From assembly GCA_027886175.1 (NCBI GenBank), contig JAJNNQ010000075.1:4133001-4197000 (forward strand): a stretch of DNA of 64,000 nt. Direction: 5' to 3'. The translations under genes and the position numbers were made by a program. Shown one piece after another: positions 13,760-27,445 of the stretch. This DNA comes from Phylloscopus collybita (taxonomy: Eukaryota > Chordata > Aves > Passeriformes > Phylloscopidae). Position 1 is the first letter of the stretch. Each line of letters begins with the position of its first letter. Under the pieces are notes generated by a model. It had not been told where the DNA came from. It did no database searches and was given only the letters and a program-made list of their open reading frames with translations.

Positions 13760-14371
13760 TGTTGGAGTCGAGGCCACGTGGAAAATCCCTCCTGCTGCCC
13801 TGGGGGGGTCCAAGACCCTGACTGGGACCCCAGGAAAGCACTGCCTTTGAACTCAGCCCATGGGAAAAACTTCCAACACTCAGAGATGAGTTGAAAGCAA
13901 CGAAGGTTTGAAATAAATAGTAGTTTAGTCTGTCACAGGGTGAAAATTTGTGATTTTGGGTTTTGGGTATGGAGACAGATGAGAGCAAGATGGAGAATTT
14001 TAGGTGGTGCCTCATCTTCTTCTTCTGCTCCATTTTCTGCTGTGACGCTGGCACAGAGACATTGGTAGAATGGGTTTGACACAGAGGTTGTGTGTTCAGA
14101 ATGGGTAGTGATTATTGGCACAAAACAATAAACATTGCATGCTTTGAGAGTTAATTGGACTGGAAACCTTTAAGAACCTTGGAATCTTCTGTCCAGGGGT
14201 TTTTTTGACTGTGTTTCTGGTGCATTAAGCCAGGCTTTGGTGGGGCACAGAACTTGAGATAAGAAATAGAATAAACAGCTCTGAGGACTGAAGCTGCGAG
14301 TCTCATTCTTAAGTCTCATCTTCTTAACCCTGGTACTGGACTTCTGGAGGCAAAAAGATCACCTCCAATCA
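13760..14371 (+). mobile_element. Probable solo LTR of an endogenous retrovirus
   Basis: The segment opens TGTTGGAGTCGAGG and closes CTCCAATCA, giving imperfect inverted ends (TGTTGGAG against TGATTGGAG in reverse complement). An AATAAA poly(A) signal lies at 14270-14275, about 100 bases before the end, as expected for an LTR read on the + strand. Blocks such as GATTTTGGGTTTTGGGTATG and CAAGATGGAGAATTTTAGG match a songbird LTR from memory. The flanks (GGGAGA before, GGGACT after) could be a decayed 6-base target duplication. No viral coding sequence was recognised beside it. Confidence 0.6.
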
Positions 14372-15934
14372 GGGACTCCTGAAACTTGGTTTCTGTGTTG
14401 GAAGAGATTTAATTCATGCCATTAATGGGTGTAGGATGCATTGTCACCTGGTGTCTCCTGAGGGCAAGCATGTGACAGTAGGACAGCCATGAACTGAACC
14501 GTGGCACCATAAAGGCTCTCTTATGATAAGCTGTGATAGGCAGCTGTCTGCAAGCATAACCTGTTTTATTATGGTGAGTCCATGGCTCATTTATGACTAA
14601 ATGGACTCTTTTTCTGTTGGTCCTTAGCTTGCAATGTGCTACTTCTTCCTCATTTTCCAGTCAAAAAAACCTCTACCTCCTCATGGAATCATCTCTTCTC
14701 CGCTCTCTTGCCCAAGGCTGTTCTATTAACTCCTGTCCGACTTCCATTTCCTGTCATTTTATGCTGCTCTTCCAGCTGAAAGAAGACAGTGGTCATATCA
14801 TGTCATAATTATTTTCTTTAGTAATTGCCACAAAGACGCTGAGTGTTTCCTAATTAGATCAGGCAGTGTTCATGGTGAAACCTCAGAGATGCTGTCTGAG
14901 GACACGAGTTTCCTTCAGATCTTGGTAATTGAGTTGTACAGCCCATGCTTGTGCTACCCGAGTTTCTCCCTGCAACTCCTGAGGCACATCAGGGGATATT
15001 TTAAGAGAAAGAGCAAAATGACTTAATATGAGAAGTAATGGGATTTTTTTTTTTCTTCCCGTTTCTTTACATATGCCACAGTGTTGAAATCTCCTTTGTA
15101 TCTTTGTAACTTTGTACCTTATCACAGGCTCATTTTGCAAGTAGAAGACTGGAGCTTGTTATACTGCTGTATAGGTGAGGATCAGCTAAAAAAAATTGAA
15201 GACAGATTGGTTTCAGGGGCAGATGGATAAAACTTATCCAGAGATTGAAAAACCGTTTGCAAATGTGCCATTATTTTTATATGAAATAACTCTACAGAAT
15301 GTTCCAAATAGTGCCTTATTTTGCTGCTGGAAAGCTGTAAAATTGGAGATCATTGCACTGTAGATGAGATGTTAATACAGGGGAATTTGTGAGCAATATA
15401 GAATGGCTGGATACATTCAGTCTACTGCTTGCTTTCATTTTTATTAGTCAAAATGAGCAGGGTAGTCAGCATTTGAGAGCCCTAACAGCTAGGATGTTCC
15501 ACCTCAGGATTAGTGTTCATGGCAAATGTTGGAAGCAATGGGAGAAATGGGAAAATTGCCCTGTATCTAACACCGTGGTAGGAGGGAATATTGCCTTAGC
15601 CCTGCTATTCGTGTTAGGAGAACCTCCCTTCCAACTTTTTGTTTAATGGATAGGAATGGGATGTTCATCTGGAGATAGGAATTGGGGTGCTTGTCCAGGG
15701 ATAAACTCCCAGGCACCTGGGGGCTGTGATCAGATCCTCCCTTTGGTCACTGATGTGCATTTCCTGTGCCAGTCCAGCACAGTGGCTGCTGGGGCAGGAT
15801 TAAATAATTCTCTGTACTGTGCAAGCATCATTACAAAACAGATTAGGAGGGAGGGAAAGCTTGCTTTATCCAGCTTGAGGTTAAGGTAAACCAAAGGGTT
15901 TCTACCACCCCTCAACTCTGTTGCTCCCTTGAAA

Positions 15935-16050
15935 ATTGTAATTTTAATTGTGGATTCTTGGTGGTTCTTGGGGCTGTCCTGTTCAGGGCCAGGAGCTGGA
16001 CTCTATAATTCTTGTGGATCTCTTCCAACTCAGGATATTCTATTGCAAGA
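15935..16050 (+). mobile_element. CR1 LINE 3' end, short piece
   Basis: About 110 bases of the CR1 3' tail: CTGTTCAGGGCCAGGAGCTG, then GACTCTATAATTCTTGTGG, CTTCCAACTCAGG and ATATTCTATTG, which is close to the 8-base terminal repeat of CR1. Confidence 0.75.
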
Positions 16051-17859
16051 AGTTGCAGCTTCCTGGCTTCATGTCTTCCATGTAAAACCTGCAGCAACAG
16101 TGCCCAGGCCTTTTTGGGGGAAAAAGGACACATTTTTGCAGCACAGTGTTTCCCTGAGCTCTCCCCATTGTGTGATGGTCAGACCCTGTGCAGCTTGGCT
16201 TACGACTTTTATTGTGTTTTCAACTTCACTTGGCTAAAAGTTATTTCGATCCTTAAAACAGTGTAAAAAATTGAAAGCATCCTTTAAAGGATTGTGCAGT
16301 GTGTGTGTTTTTTTTGTGTTGGCAGGTAAAATGCTGGAGGAAAGGAAGCCATAGGTTAGCCAGGAAAAGGAGATAATTTAGTTTTATGTTCATAGCTGTG
16401 CTTAATAATAATGATAATTGTTATAGCTGATGATACGTTTCTGCTACAATGATAAAAAAACAAAGAAAGTCTGGTCTTCTAAGTCTGGAGTGATGCTTAG
16501 CTACCTTTTTCATACCAGTTATTAAAACCCTTTATTTGATGAGCTACTTAGTAGCACCTAAAAATTACTTGAATCCTGAGGCACCGGCAGAGCACAGTTA
16601 TTTTGCCAAGGAGGAACCATCTTTTGGAAAACAGGTAAAAAGACAGGAAAAAGGCATGAGCCATCTGCTTCTCCCTTATCAGTCCTTGTGGTCTAAGATT
16701 TAATGATACAAAATGCTGCAGGAGGACACCAAGGCTGAGTAGCCTTTCCTTTATCCAGCAGGTGATGGAAAACGTTGCTGTCATTTCCAGGGCTCAGTGG
16801 ATTCACTCTGCTCACCAGAATTTCAGCATGTGTGCAACACAGCAATGGAGGGAAGCTGCTGCCTGAGGAAGAGGCAAACAACAGCAGCACAGATCTGCTT
16901 TGGTCTGCTGGCAGTGCCTCAGTCATCTTTCTCTCTTAAGAAAGATCAGGAAGAAATTCAAGGAAAATGCTTCTTCTCACAGACAGAAGTCACTGTGATA
17001 TATAGGATGGCACAGCTGAGGTGTATTAGCAGGGCTCTTTTTTTTTTGGCCATTCTCCACATGCCATTAACATAAATAATAAATTTGAATCATCAACCTG
17101 ATTCAACCTGGCTGAATCAGGAGAAGAAGGAGAGGAGATAAACATTTGTGAGATTCTAAAATACACTGTCATAAGTATAGAGTTGTGGCTGGTTTCTTCC
17201 CAGTGCTTTGTGGTCTCTTTGCCATTCTCATCTGGTTTTGCCAGTTATCCTCCCCAAAGTCTGTAAGGGGATACAGATATTTGAGATTTTTGAATTCTCA
17301 CTTTTATATGAAATAGCAGTCACTTAACTAGTAATTAATAACAACAACAAAAAAAAAAGTAGTATGTTTCCCTGCAGTGTGTGGCAACAGTGAGTGCAGC
17401 TTCTTAAACACAGCCCATGACTCAGGAGGCTATTTGCAAAATCCAAATCAAAAGAGTTGTAATTGATATCCAAATTATGCCAGTCAGACCTGATTTAAGA
17501 GTTTGTTGCAAAACTAATTGGCCCTGAATTAAAATTCTGAAAAATCTTAATTGATCCCTTTGACTTTCCAAAGATTGGTGAGCATCCAAAATAGTGTTTG
17601 GGGCATATGGTTCCAGCTACAGTCTGCCAGACATATCTTGAGAAAAAAGAACATTAAAAAAAAGATATTCTGGACTCTTCAGGCTTTTATCATCATGAAT
17701 AAAAGCTTTTTTTTTTACTTATTCATGATCTATCAGATCTCTTTCCCTGCAGTTTCCAAGTAGAAAGTGTCATAATTGTTGCTGTATAGTGCTTGCTCTT
17801 CATTGTGCCTGAAAACCAGAACAGCAAAGCAATGAGATGCCAAAGAAGCACAAAGCAAA

Positions 17860-18390
17860 ACACAGAATCAGAGAATGGTTTGGGTTGGAAGGGACCTTAA
17901 AGATCACCTCATTCCAATCCCCTGACATTGGCAGGGACACCTTCCACTATCCCAGGCTGCTCAGAGCTCCATCCCTGGCCTTGAAGACTCCCAGGGATGG
18001 AGCAGCCACAGTTTTTATGGACAGCCTGTGCCAGGGCCTCACCACCCTCACAGTAAAGAATTTCTTGCTATATCTAATCTAAACCTACTCTCCTTCAGTT
18101 TGAAGCCATCCCTCCTTGTCCTGTCACTCCATGGCCTTGGAAAACGTCTCCATTTTTCTTGAAAGGTCCTTTCAAGGTACTGAAAGGCCATGACTAGGTC
18201 ACCCCAAAGCCTTCTCTTTTCCAGGCTGAACAATCCCAATTCTCTCAGCCTTTCCTCCCAACAGAAGTGCTCCATCCATCCATCCCTCCCTCAGCTTGGT
18301 GGCTCGTTCCAACATGTTGAGGTCCTTCCTGTGCTGGGAACCCCTGAGCTCAAGGTGGAGAGCAAAGGGCAGAGTCGCCTCAATGAACAA
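17860..18390 (-). mobile_element. CR1 LINE fragment, about 530 bases
   Basis: This is the clearest CR1 copy in the window. Read on the + strand it begins CACAGAATCAGAGAATGG and GTTTGGGTTGGAAGGGACC, the reverse complement of the CR1 3' end. It then passes through CACCACCCTCACAGTAAAGAA, TCCTTGTCCTGTCACTCC and TTTTCCAGGCTGAACAATCCC. A short CCAT repeat lies inside, near 18275. Confidence 0.92.
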
Positions 18391-19279
18391 AACAGGGACA
18401 CCTGAACACAGCCTGGCTTCTTCCTGCCTGGTTAGCAGAATGAAAATATCCTTACTGAAATCATTACACATGGCAGCAAATGTCCCTCATACAACAGGCC
18501 TGTAGAGGCTGCTAATGAAATAAATGAAGGTAATTTAGCAAAGAGATGAGACACTTTGGTTTTCCCTTGGTGGTTAGCAATGACTCTGGTTTTTTCCTGC
18601 TTTGTTTAGGTTGCTAAGGAACCTTATTTGCTCTTGAATCTATTTTTAATTGACCCCAAAATGAAGAGTTTTGTTACATGAAAATGCTTTCTTGAGTCTA
18701 GATATGTGAATCAATGTCATTCAAAGGGACAGAGTTCATTCTGGACTGATATGTCTGATGTTTTCAAAGCAATTTTTCAGTCCTTCAGAAGAATGTTTAA
18801 AAGCAAATGCAGACTGTATCACACTGAAGCCTGCTAGATATTTTGGAAATTGACTGCGATTTATTAGTTAAAAAAGTTTAGGAGCAACTTTACTGTTCTT
18901 GCCTGCGGGTCCTATGTTGAAAAAAAGTGAAATTCCTTGTATCTTGAGCTAATCCAGGTAAAAAAGACAAAGAAAGCAAACAAAAACAACACCAAAACCT
19001 AAAACAAAACACCCCAAAACAAAAACAAACAAACAAACAAAAACTCAACACACCAAACTAAGTGAGACTGCTGGTGATCACAGTCATGGTACATGGTCTG
19101 ACTTTGGGAATATATATTTATTATTCCCTTTAAAATAACTTTCACAAGAATTACAGGCTTGAGATCTTGATGTATTGCTGTTTCATTAAGACCATCTGTC
19201 TTCTGATGTCCTGAAATGGTATTTCTTGTAGCTCAGTTCCTATCAGAGTTGGGGAATTATTAAAAGTCAAATTTCATCT

Positions 19280-19281
<2 letters not shown>

Positions 19282-19332
<51 letters not shown>
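19282..19332 (+). repeat. Homopolymer of 51 T
   Basis: An uninterrupted T run preceded by CATCTTC and followed by GCCAGGC. Length may vary between individuals or be inexact in the assembly. Confidence 0.97.
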
Positions 19333-19334
<2 letters not shown>

Positions 19335-22192
19335 CAGGCAAAGCTGCTTGGCATCAGCACTGTTGGTAAACAAACACAATCAAATATTCTTCCAGTACTG
19401 CATTCCCATGTGTGTTTGTTGAAACTGCAGCTGAAATGAGGTTGGATGCAGCAGTTGTACCTGACTGCAGACAGGCACAGCAATATTCCCCACTCAGGCT
19501 GCCTGTTGAGCCTGTGTTTTCACCAAGCTAAGTACTGTCCAAGATCTTCCCACTGGAGATAACTTTGCTTAAGACAAAGTGCATAATTTTTTAAAAAAAG
19601 AAATTATGTGGGTTTCTGAGAAATAAATTAAGACACCTTCGGGTGCTGCTGTGTAGCATTTTGAGATATTGTGTAAAGGCCAGGAAATTCTAAATTAAAG
19701 AAGATATGCAAGATTCTTCTTGACCTTTTGGCTTAGATCACATTTAATATTGGATTAATTTAAGGTATCCTGTGTTCAGGGATGCATTTGGTAATCTAAT
19801 AGTCCTCCTCCATTTTTAACTACTCTAATTGTATTTGTCTTAAAATTATCTGGCATTCATTGGCTTTTCTGACAATTTTAATTTATTCTAGTGTATTTTT
19901 CTAATGTCTTCCTTTGCCAGAGGGTAGAGGAGGATAGAAATATTAGGATACCAACACCATGTGAGAGTGGAATTACTTTGAGGCCAGAATATAGGCTGTA
20001 ACTAAGAGTAATGGGGGTAAAATTAGGATGGGAACATTTAGACTGAGACTGAAGGAGCCTTGACAGTAAGATCTATTGAAGTGTGGAGGTATTGCCAACA
20101 GGATATGGGGGACCTCTCATTATTTTTAAGTTGAAACTAGACTGGATAATTTAGAAGAACTACTGTACATGGAGCAATCATAGTCTTCTTACAGTTGGAG
20201 ATTACCTGTCTTTTCAATGTCAAATTTGGCTATTTCTCCTCCTTTGCTTTATTGAGCTAATTCAGTGGGACTGGAGAGAATTTACAGAGAAGACAGTTTG
20301 CTGTGTTTGTGAGGAGGATTACCTGAGAAAGCTGGGCTGCAGAAGACATCTGTAGTTTTTTTCCAGTAGATCTGAGAAGCACCAGAGCTCTGATTTTTCT
20401 CCATTTCTGCCTGCTGTGGAGAGCAGTGCTATGCCTGTTCTCTGCCTTGCTCCCTAAAGAACTAATAAGACCAATTCTTTCCATTGTTAACAAAATTTTC
20501 TGAGACAAAATATGCAGAATGAAGAATAAGAGATTTCTTTGCATGGCTGTGTTGACAGCAGTTACATGATAAAATTGAATTTTGATTCTTCGAGATACAT
20601 GCCTTTCTGAAGAGCTGTCTTTGATAACAGATATTTTAGGAGAAGCTGGAGAGCATTTGAGACCAGTTGGTGGCAGGACAGTGGGAGGAAAACCAAGGTC
20701 ATGGTCTTGAATGGAGATGGGGGCACAGCATTATGGACCAAAACATTTCTATGAGTCTAAGCAGCAACTGTGACTTTTTTTTTTTGCAGTGAAACATAGG
20801 CTGTTAGAGCCAGGATCCAAAGAAAGGGTCATATGACCAAAGTGATGGGCCAGGACATAAAGCCAGGCTATTCTGTCTCTTTTGAGTCTTTTTCTTTAGC
20901 CCATTAGCAGTCTCGTGTCATGATCACTACTTTTTGGTGTGTTAGATATGTGATACCAGCTTTCAGCAGGGATTCATTCATTCCTGAGGCATCCTTTGGG
21001 TGCTGCCAATTTAACAGACCCATGACAGCAATGCAGTGAAGATAAAGGAGAGAAATGTAAGAGAAAGCAACCAGACAAGTAAACAAATTTTCAGTCCTTG
21101 GAGAAGAAAGGATTTTTTATCTCCCCCTAACCTGAGTGATGTTTCTGAATAATAACCCTTTCAGAAGTATTAGGATGCACTTCATACAATCACTGTTACC
21201 TTCATTGCTCCAGATCTCTTTCTGCAAGGCAGCAGAGAAGCTGGAAAAGCTGCAATCATAATACTGGCTCTGCTTATTAGTGAAGCAACCTGCAAATAAA
21301 CTTTGGCTGTTTTATTAATTAACAACTGCATCTTTCTCTCCTGGAAATCTCAACAGGAAGGCCATTCCTGTGACTGCCCAGGACAAATTGCTCAGCTCCC
21401 AGAGCCAAAGATGGCAGGTGGTTTTCCAGGGCACTCAGTACAGCCTGTGTCATATTTTTGTTTTACTCAGGACTTGGTGAGTGGGCAGTCAGGGAAATGG
21501 TGTTTGCTGGCTTTGATGGCATTTCATGCCATGGCCAAGCAATAAAGAGCCACGCTTGCAAATGATCCAAGAGAACATTACAGTCCAAAGTTCCAGACAA
21601 TGCATATTCTCATTACAGGATTCAAGTATCTAGGACCATTTTGATAAGTCTAGGCAAGGTAGATTGCTGCTCAGTGTTATTAACAGGCAAATGGCATCGC
21701 AGAACAAAGATTTGTGTAAATATTTCAGTAGTCTGCAAGAAAATGAACATCACGCTCTTCTCAGAAGGATTTTCCAAAGTGATTCTGCCACGGTTGCTTT
21801 CAAATATTTAGATATATTGCTGGGGTTATTGTGTGTCCATGAATTCACAATGCATGAGTAAATATGTGCATGAAATAGTCCTGCTTTTGCAAGGGAAAGG
21901 CTGACTGAGCAAATGAAGCCCTTTTTCTGTCTTGTTATCAGGTAGAAATATTCCAGGTATTACCAGACCTTGTACTTTTAGGCACAGAAAAGCTGTTACT
22001 GGAATAGGAAGGAGTCCTTCTGGACGGGTATAATTTGGAAGAAAATTCTCTATTTAGTGAGCTATGGACAGGAATGGGCAAGGAATGTATGAGAACTCCC
22101 AAGATATGAAATGTAAAGTGAATCTCAAATGTGCAGTCAAAGGGCAAAGGAAGTTGCTGTGGTTAAATGTGCCTGAGGTAGCTGTTATGTAC

Positions 22193-22254
22193 AGATAGCT
22201 CCCAGCCGTTAATCAATTATTAACTATTATTAATAGTTAATCAATCAGCTATCT
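22193..22254. repeat. Nested inverted repeats
   Basis: Outer arms AGATAGCT (22193-22200) and AGCTATCT (22247-22254) enclose a perfect inner inverted repeat, TTAACTATTA (22220-22229) and TAATAGTTAA (22231-22240), with a 1-base loop. ATTA/TAAT cores dominate the interior. No terminal sequence of a known transposon was recognised. Confidence 0.85.
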
Positions 22255-25200
22255 TAAAAATCAACCTGATACCTGGAATGTGATTACCTGTATTTCCCTA
22301 TAAGCCTAGTGGGTGCATACATGGATAATTATACCTATCATGAGTTCAGCAAGGTCCTAATAGCAATTTTCAATAAATGCAAATGTCCCAAATGCCAAAG
22401 CAATACTGGGTGTACATTAATTACAGAATCTTATCATAAAGCTGGAAGACTCTTCCTTTCTAGACCATCAAACCATGGGCAGGATGGGAATTGTCCCCAT
22501 GAACTCCTATCAGAAAGTATCCCCATGTATTTTTGACCAGGTTATTTACTGTTTACTCACAGAAGACATAATTACTGCTTCTATTTTGTTAACCAAACTG
22601 CAGCTTATTTTTTATGAACCACGGATATGTTTCTAGGTTGGAAGAATATTTTCTTCTGTTGAATTTTGTTCCTCATTCCCACTTCTCTGAACTTTTTTAA
22701 TCATGCTTTCTCATTAGCAGAATATACTTGATTAACTCACTTGTTTAATGAGGTGCTTTGGGATGATAAAGACAGCAATCCATTCTGCTGAATGACTTTG
22801 AGATGTTAAAAATTAAATAAAACTTCTAAATACCAACAGACCTCCTGCTGGTCTTTACTGGTAGTTGTTCTTTGATGTGAGAAAATATTCAGTTCCTGGT
22901 AGTGCCACGCCTTTCAGAAAAATTATTTTTCACATTGTTAATTACAAGCATTGGCACATTGTGGCAGAAACTGTTTTCTTAGAGAAATACTTAGATTAGT
23001 TTAAGAGTAGCTCAAGCTTGCCTGATTTTCAAGCAATTAACAATTTTATTAGTCTTCTATTGAGAGAAGGTAGTGATATTTATTTATATTAGATCTCAAA
23101 GAAAAATGTCAGAGGAAATAAACCTTTGCTCCTACAAAGTACTTTTTCCTTGAGGCTGCCATGCTCTGGAAGGTAAAAATGAAGCCCAGCTACAAATAGA
23201 ATTGGGAAAACAAGAGGGTGGATGCTGCAGTTGAGTTTTATATCATTCAGGTCATTAAAGACAACTGGAATTGATCTTTCCTGTCAAACACAATTCTCCT
23301 CTATTTTTCTGTAATTTTTTGGTGCTTTGTTTCGTGGGTTTGTTGTCCTGTCCTTGTGAAGGAAACCCAGGAGCAGAGTTACTTTATTGCATTTTATGGT
23401 GATAAAGGTCTTGGCTCAGCACTTTTAAGACAGGGAACGAGTTCCCTTTTTTCCTGAAAGGTTGTGTGTTTGGAGTTCAGTGTGCTCAACATCTGGATAC
23501 AGCTTCAACAGCTGGCAAACTCGTTGGGGAGCATCTGCCTCCTATCACAGCTACTTTTCATTGAGGCAGATTGAATGTGGCATTTGAAAGGGCTCATTGC
23601 ATACATGGAGATTTCTCTGGTCATTACGTGACAAAGTGATTATTTAAAGGCACAGATTTTGCCTGTATTCATGTAGGGCCTGGTGCTCTGTAGAAGCTGT
23701 CAGAGGCAAATGCAAGAGACATTAAAAATGGTCAGGAACAATGTGGATAAAGAGGAAAACAGGAAAGAAAATTTAGTGGAGTGCTACTTAGTAGATATTT
23801 ACTACTGAGCTTCTAAAATGCTTGAACTGAGCTTTGTAGTTTTGAATTAAATGCTTCATTCAACAGATTATTCTACTCTAATGGATGTTTAAGATTGATG
23901 CAATTTTTAGAACCCTTTCAAAGTCAAACCTCTCATGAAGGTGATTAATTCTTTACCTCTGGTTTTCCTTTCATTTGTTTTGATCAGGGATACTCTATTG
24001 ATGAATTTGATAACTGAATCTAATGAAATCTCACCATGTTTCTACAATTTTAGCATGTAATTCTGTGCTCTTATCACTAGATATGACTCAGTGATACCTT
24101 TATGGAAGAAGTAATAACTGGGATTTGGCCAGTGATCTTCCAAAATTACCATTTCACGCCATTGTTTCTCAAGAAAGGATTTTAAGAGAGTCTTACTGAG
24201 TGAGCACAACCAAAAATGCCTTCAGAGGAATGGGCTATGAATGGTTTCCTAATAGATGATTATGTAGCTGTGGATAGGAGGCTGAAACCACCTGCACCCT
24301 TCCTGCATTCTAGCAATAATATTGAGACTTTGAGTAAGGACATTTTCCCATCTCATAGTAACATCCTTTCCCATCTTCATTTGTTCTGGAAATTCCATCT
24401 TTATTTGAAAAGTGAAGAAAGAGCTTTCTAGGTGTGCACAAAGACATACCAGCAGGAGGATCTGCTGAGCCTGGTGCCAGCACTTAGTCCCTTGGAGCTC
24501 CTAGGCTCATGTTGTGTTTGGGCAGTGAACCTCAATGAGATTAAGATTTCCAATGAATTTTCCTAAAGCTCTCATGTATCTGAATGTGATGAACTCCTAG
24601 GAATTGACTGCAAGTTGTTTTCTTTCTACTCCCATCCTGACATTTGGCATCCATTTTGGAAGTCAGGAAGCATAGATTTCATTCTCTGGGTGAGCTCAGT
24701 CGTATCCCTGGCTTACAGGGGAGGACTGGAATATCTATTCAGGACCTCTGTGGAAAAACAGTTCCTTTCTATTGTCCCTTGTTACTGCTTCCTTGTAGCT
24801 GTTTATCCAGTTGTTCTGCTGTGGTCTTGCCACCAAGCATGCTAATGCCATTAATGGAAATGGATGAGAGAACTTCATTTGTTCCAGAGAGTTTTCCAGG
24901 AGAGGGCAGCCATCGTTAATTCTGGGTCAGTTCATGCAATACAATGTGAATTTAGATTACTGGCAGCATTTGTCTGCGGCGCTCTAGTGCCCAGCATGAT
25001 TTCTGTGCTTGGTTCTCTTAATTTGTTCTTTTGTTTGGATTGCAAGTGCGTAAAAGATGGACTTTTTCACAAATTAATGCTGGAAAAGACAACCCACATA
25101 ATGGAGTGGTTAACTCCCAGCGCCGTGTACTTGCTGAAATTGCAAATGCACTTGGGAACAGTTTCCATTATACGTCACTGTTTGCTTTATATACTTTCCA

Positions 25201-27204
25201 AGCAACTCATGAGCTTCTCTCCACTCTCTTACTTCAAATATATTTTTGGAAAAGCATATCCTAAACTCTTGCAAGAGACCTGAAAAAATTTGGAAAAAAA
25301 CTTCCCTGGCACTGAAAACTTCCACTTCTTTTGTTTAGAAAGGATCAGGACAAAATGATCCTCTCTCCTTTCCTCTTTGTATAATGAGGATGCATATAAA
25401 GCCTCTCTTGGTTTGGATGTAAGGATGATAAGTTAGCACTGAGGGACATATCCCACATGCACAGTTTGGAGCTGTGCTTATGCAAACAGCAGCACTGATG
25501 TAGATGGCATCAGGAGGCTTTATTCAGTACTGCCCTCCCAGGGGCACAGCTTTGGCACAACTTTGGCACAACTTCTGGGGCTGGGGTGGCAACCAGGATG
25601 CCTGGGAGTACACTCAGGCTTTGTATTAAGACTGCAAGAAAAATTTCCTTTTGATATGGTATGGGGAACTTCCTTTCTACATTCCTTTCTTAGATCAGTT
25701 CTAACCATCTTTTATCCCCTTTCTTCTTCTTGTTTTTAATTAATTTAAAACCCCCCAACTCTCTTTTTCATCATGGCTAAGTAAAAACCATTTGCCAGAC
25801 CCCTAGGTAATGTAAATCCATGGATTTTTATAAAGTTAAAAATCAGGTCTCGGTGGGTGATAGGGCTTGGGAGGATTTTCTGTTCCTGTTTTGTAGGTGG
25901 AAACATGATGCAGTTCTTTACACTTCACATGTAAATCCACAGAACGATAGAGGTAGACTGGGGAAGCCATAAAATCTTTCCATACACTGAATTTAGAAGA
26001 CTTGCAGCTTCAGTTTTTCAACTTTGTCAACTTCCTGTACTTTACAACCTCGTTTCATTTCCCAGGAGTTCTGCTAATGTGTATCAAATGCACCCACACG
26101 ATCTCAAAATACATAAACCATGGGAAGATTGTGCCAGAGAGGCCTTGTCAGACGATGCAGGGCTCTTTGCCTGACGTGGAGGGTGAGAACTAATAATTTC
26201 TCATCTCTGTGTCCATGGGTCTCTAGAAGGTGGAGCAGCCACCATCCTGTGTCTGCAGATGAGCTGATAGCTCTGGCTGGCCTGTGCACAGAGCCTTGGG
26301 AAAATAATTCTTAGAAAAGGGACTTAATCAGCTGCTGCACTATGCTGATTTGCACATAATTGTGTCTCTTTTAAAAGCCAGAGATAAAAGGACAGAATCT
26401 GACACCTGCTCGTTGCTCATTTTCCCAGCAGCTCTCCAGGCTGGAGCACAGTTGCAGAGGAAAAAAGTTTTGCTACCCAGTTTGTCAATGAAAAGGAGAG
26501 GGGTTTGCAGGAATCCTTTGCAGCACTTGACAGATGAAGCCCAAGGCATGGCTCACAGTCTTGGGCATGGAGAGGATTTAATTTTTTGCTCTGTCTAGCT
26601 GAACTCATCGTTTCTTTTCTTCTCTTCCCCACAATGTCATATTTGCAATTTTATTTAAATACAAAGTTTTCGTCCTCTGTGCACTCTGTTGTGCTGGTAT
26701 TTGAGGTTTCCTTTCCCTCAAAATGCAGTGATGGAAAAGAAAGGATTTCTAGGCTTTTACATTAAGTCTTTTCTCAGAGAATTCTCCTTTAAACAGCATT
26801 ATTTTTATTTCGATTTACTTTTCCCTGTATTTGGGGGGTTTTTTATCCCCTCTACACTCTTCCTGCATGTCCTGTAAATCCTCAGGCTTTACCTTTGGTT
26901 TAGTGTAAGAGTTATTCCTGTAAGGAGCTGATACCTCAATGAGCTAGCATGGGGATTTTGAAAACTTACAATTAAGATGTTTTTCTCTACCTTCTGGAAG
27001 TCATCTTCCCCTCTTAGATCTTTATGGTAGCTTATTAGTTCATTTCTGCTCAGTGAGAATTCCTTATTTCTCTTCCCAGGACAGGTTAACTCCTCCCCTA
27101 AAATGTCTCAGTGTCCTCATGTGGAAAGCTGGTGCTCATTTCCTTGTCCCACCAGATTTGAGATACATAAATAAATAATTTTTTAATTCATTTAGGGTTA
27201 GGTT

Positions 27205-27290
27205 TGGTGGGGGGGTTTTTTGTGTTTTGTTTGTTTGTTTGTCTTGGGGTTTTTGTTTGTTTGGGTTTTTTGTTGTTGTTTTTTTAATTT
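27205..27290 (+). repeat. GT-rich low-complexity tract
   Basis: G runs and T runs with TTTG units (GTTTGTTTGTTTGTC), ending in a T stretch. No unit is repeated cleanly enough to be called a microsatellite. Confidence 0.85.
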
Positions 27291-27334
27291 AATGGGTTCT
27301 GATTCTCTAGTAGTGCTGTCTTCACATCCCAGGT

Positions 27335-27445
27335 TAAATAGGTCTGGGTAGTTCTAGGTGCCATACAAGTTGTTCTGCTCTACATGAACAGTGTGGTCCC
27401 TAAGAGCTTATAGTCTTTGTCCCTGAGTGCTTATAGTCTATCATT
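27335..27445 (+). mobile_element. Possible ancient SINE relic beside microsatellite
   Basis: TTCTAGGTGCCATACAAG followed by GGTCCCTAAGAGCTTATAG and TCT resembles the segment of old amniote MIR-type elements that reads GTGCTGTACAAA...GTCCCTGCCC..AGAGCTTACAGTCT. The last 19 bases are duplicated (27398-27416 and 27421-27439) just before the hexanucleotide array. Confidence 0.35.

Larger units (their letters stand above)
18400..27200. other. Intronic stretch, mostly featureless
   Basis: Apart from the T run at 19282 and the inverted repeats at 22193 nothing was recognised. The 139-codon + frame at 24864-25283 has a chance-like composition. Sequence is AT-rich with little CpG. Confidence 0.6.

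Noticed and set aside
13754..14377. Target duplication for the LTR at 13760-14371
   Set aside because: GGGAGA against GGGACT matches at only four of six positions, so I do not claim a verified duplication.
24864..25283. 139-codon + frame
   Set aside because: Overlapped by other frames, no recognised domain and no splice context; probably chance.
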